6,099 bases of DNA from Hyphomicrobiales bacterium. Lineage in GTDB: Bacteria > Pseudomonadota > Alphaproteobacteria > Rhizobiales > Aestuariivirgaceae. The stretch's first letter is position 1; each line of letters starts with the position of its first letter. The notes under the pieces are model-generated. The model saw only the letters and a list, made by a program, of their open reading frames with translations, searched no databases and was not told where the DNA came from. This document shows, in pieces, positions 5,877 through 6,099 of the stretch. The DNA is taken from positions 1-6,099 of the forward strand of contig JALUFY010000219.1 of assembly GCA_027051995.1 (NCBI GenBank), in the 5' to 3' direction. The position numbers and the translations under genes are program-made.

Positions 5877-6099
5877 ATGTTTGGAAAACGTGGAGACACT
5901 TCCGCGCCGGCGCCGGGTTTCCCGGCCCAGCCGGCGGCTCCGGCCGCGCCGGGAGCCACGGCGCAACCCGCGCCGGGCATGCCGCCCGCGCCCGGCATGC
6001 CGCCTGTGCCGCCAGCTCCCGCAGCCGCGCCCGCGCCCGGTTTCGGCGCGGCCCCTGCGGTTGCGCCTGCCGAGCAGGCCGTGCCTGCCGCGCCGAAAC
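5877..6099 (+). CDS. cpaF: Tad pilus ATPase CpaF/TadA, N-terminal fragment (cut by window end)
   Basis: Only the first 74 codons are present. The frame begins MFGKRGDTSAPAPGF and runs on as a low-complexity Ala/Pro-rich tail without a stop to the window edge. An MFGKR-type start followed by an Ala/Pro-rich linker is typical of alphaproteobacterial CpaF, the hexameric secretion ATPase that drives pilus polymerisation, and cpaF is the expected gene after cpaE. The ATG at 5877 is preceded by AAGGAGAGG (5859-5867). The catalytic domain with its Walker motifs lies beyond the window, so the assignment rests on position and the N-terminal sequence. The linker contains a tandem PAPGMP duplication. 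Confidence 0.85.
   Translation, partial: MFGKRGDTSAPAPGFPAQPAAPAAPGATAQPAPGMPPAPGMPPVPPAPAAAPAPGFGAAPAVAPAEQAVPAAPK
5967..6002 (+). repeat. Tandem 18-bp repeat within cpaF (PAPGMP x2)
   Basis: Two adjacent 18-bp units (5967-5984 and 5985-6002) differ at one third-codon position (CCG versus CCC). Each encodes Pro-Ala-Pro-Gly-Met-Pro, residues 31-42 of the product. This is probably a recent in-frame duplication by slippage in the disordered Ala/Pro linker. Confidence 0.85.

Overview
The window is high-GC bacterial DNA that reads as alphaproteobacterial. Most of it is the core of a Tad/Flp (cpa-type) type IVc pilus assembly locus in the Caulobacter-style order cpaA, cpaB, cpaC, cpaD, cpaE, cpaF. 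The alphaproteobacterial assignment rests on this gene order, on CtrA-like boxes (TTAA-N7-TTAA type) in front of the two pilus transcription units, and on the L35 sequence. The order or family cannot be fixed from this window.

Left part (1-744): two ribosomal protein genes on the minus strand, rpmI (L35, complete) and rplT (L20, cut by the window start after 61 codons). They form a short operon. A strong-looking sigma70-type promoter lies about 118 bp upstream of rpmI (570-597), followed by a roughly 110-nt leader that can fold into a 10-bp hairpin (518-550). The 292 bp between rpmI and cpaA are divergent regulatory DNA. They hold no pilin or other small gene that I can see, but they carry a GAATC (GANTC) site and a CtrA-like box on the cpaA side.

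Middle (745-1321): cpaA, the prepilin peptidase, followed directly by a textbook rho-independent terminator (1292-1321). cpaA is therefore probably its own transcription unit. From 1322 to 1512 lies a second regulatory region with a CtrA-like box (1401-1415) and a small leader hairpin.

Right part (1513-6099): cpaB, cpaC, cpaD, cpaE and the start of cpaF, all on the plus strand with gaps of 23-38 bp and a plausible Shine-Dalgarno before each. This looks like one operon. CpaC is the outer-membrane secretin, CpaD a lipoprotein and CpaB a periplasmic, membrane-anchored partner. CpaE/TadZ is the polar MinD-like localisation ATPase and CpaF/TadA the secretion motor ATPase. CpaA cleaves the prepilins. 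The pilin gene and the inner-membrane platform genes (tadB/tadC) are not in the window; the platform genes are expected to follow cpaF.

Nothing here is a clearly undescribed system. The points most worth a second look are the paired CtrA-like boxes, the isolated cpaA unit, the structured rpmI leader, and an L20 that looks closer to the gammaproteobacterial type than its L35 neighbour does.
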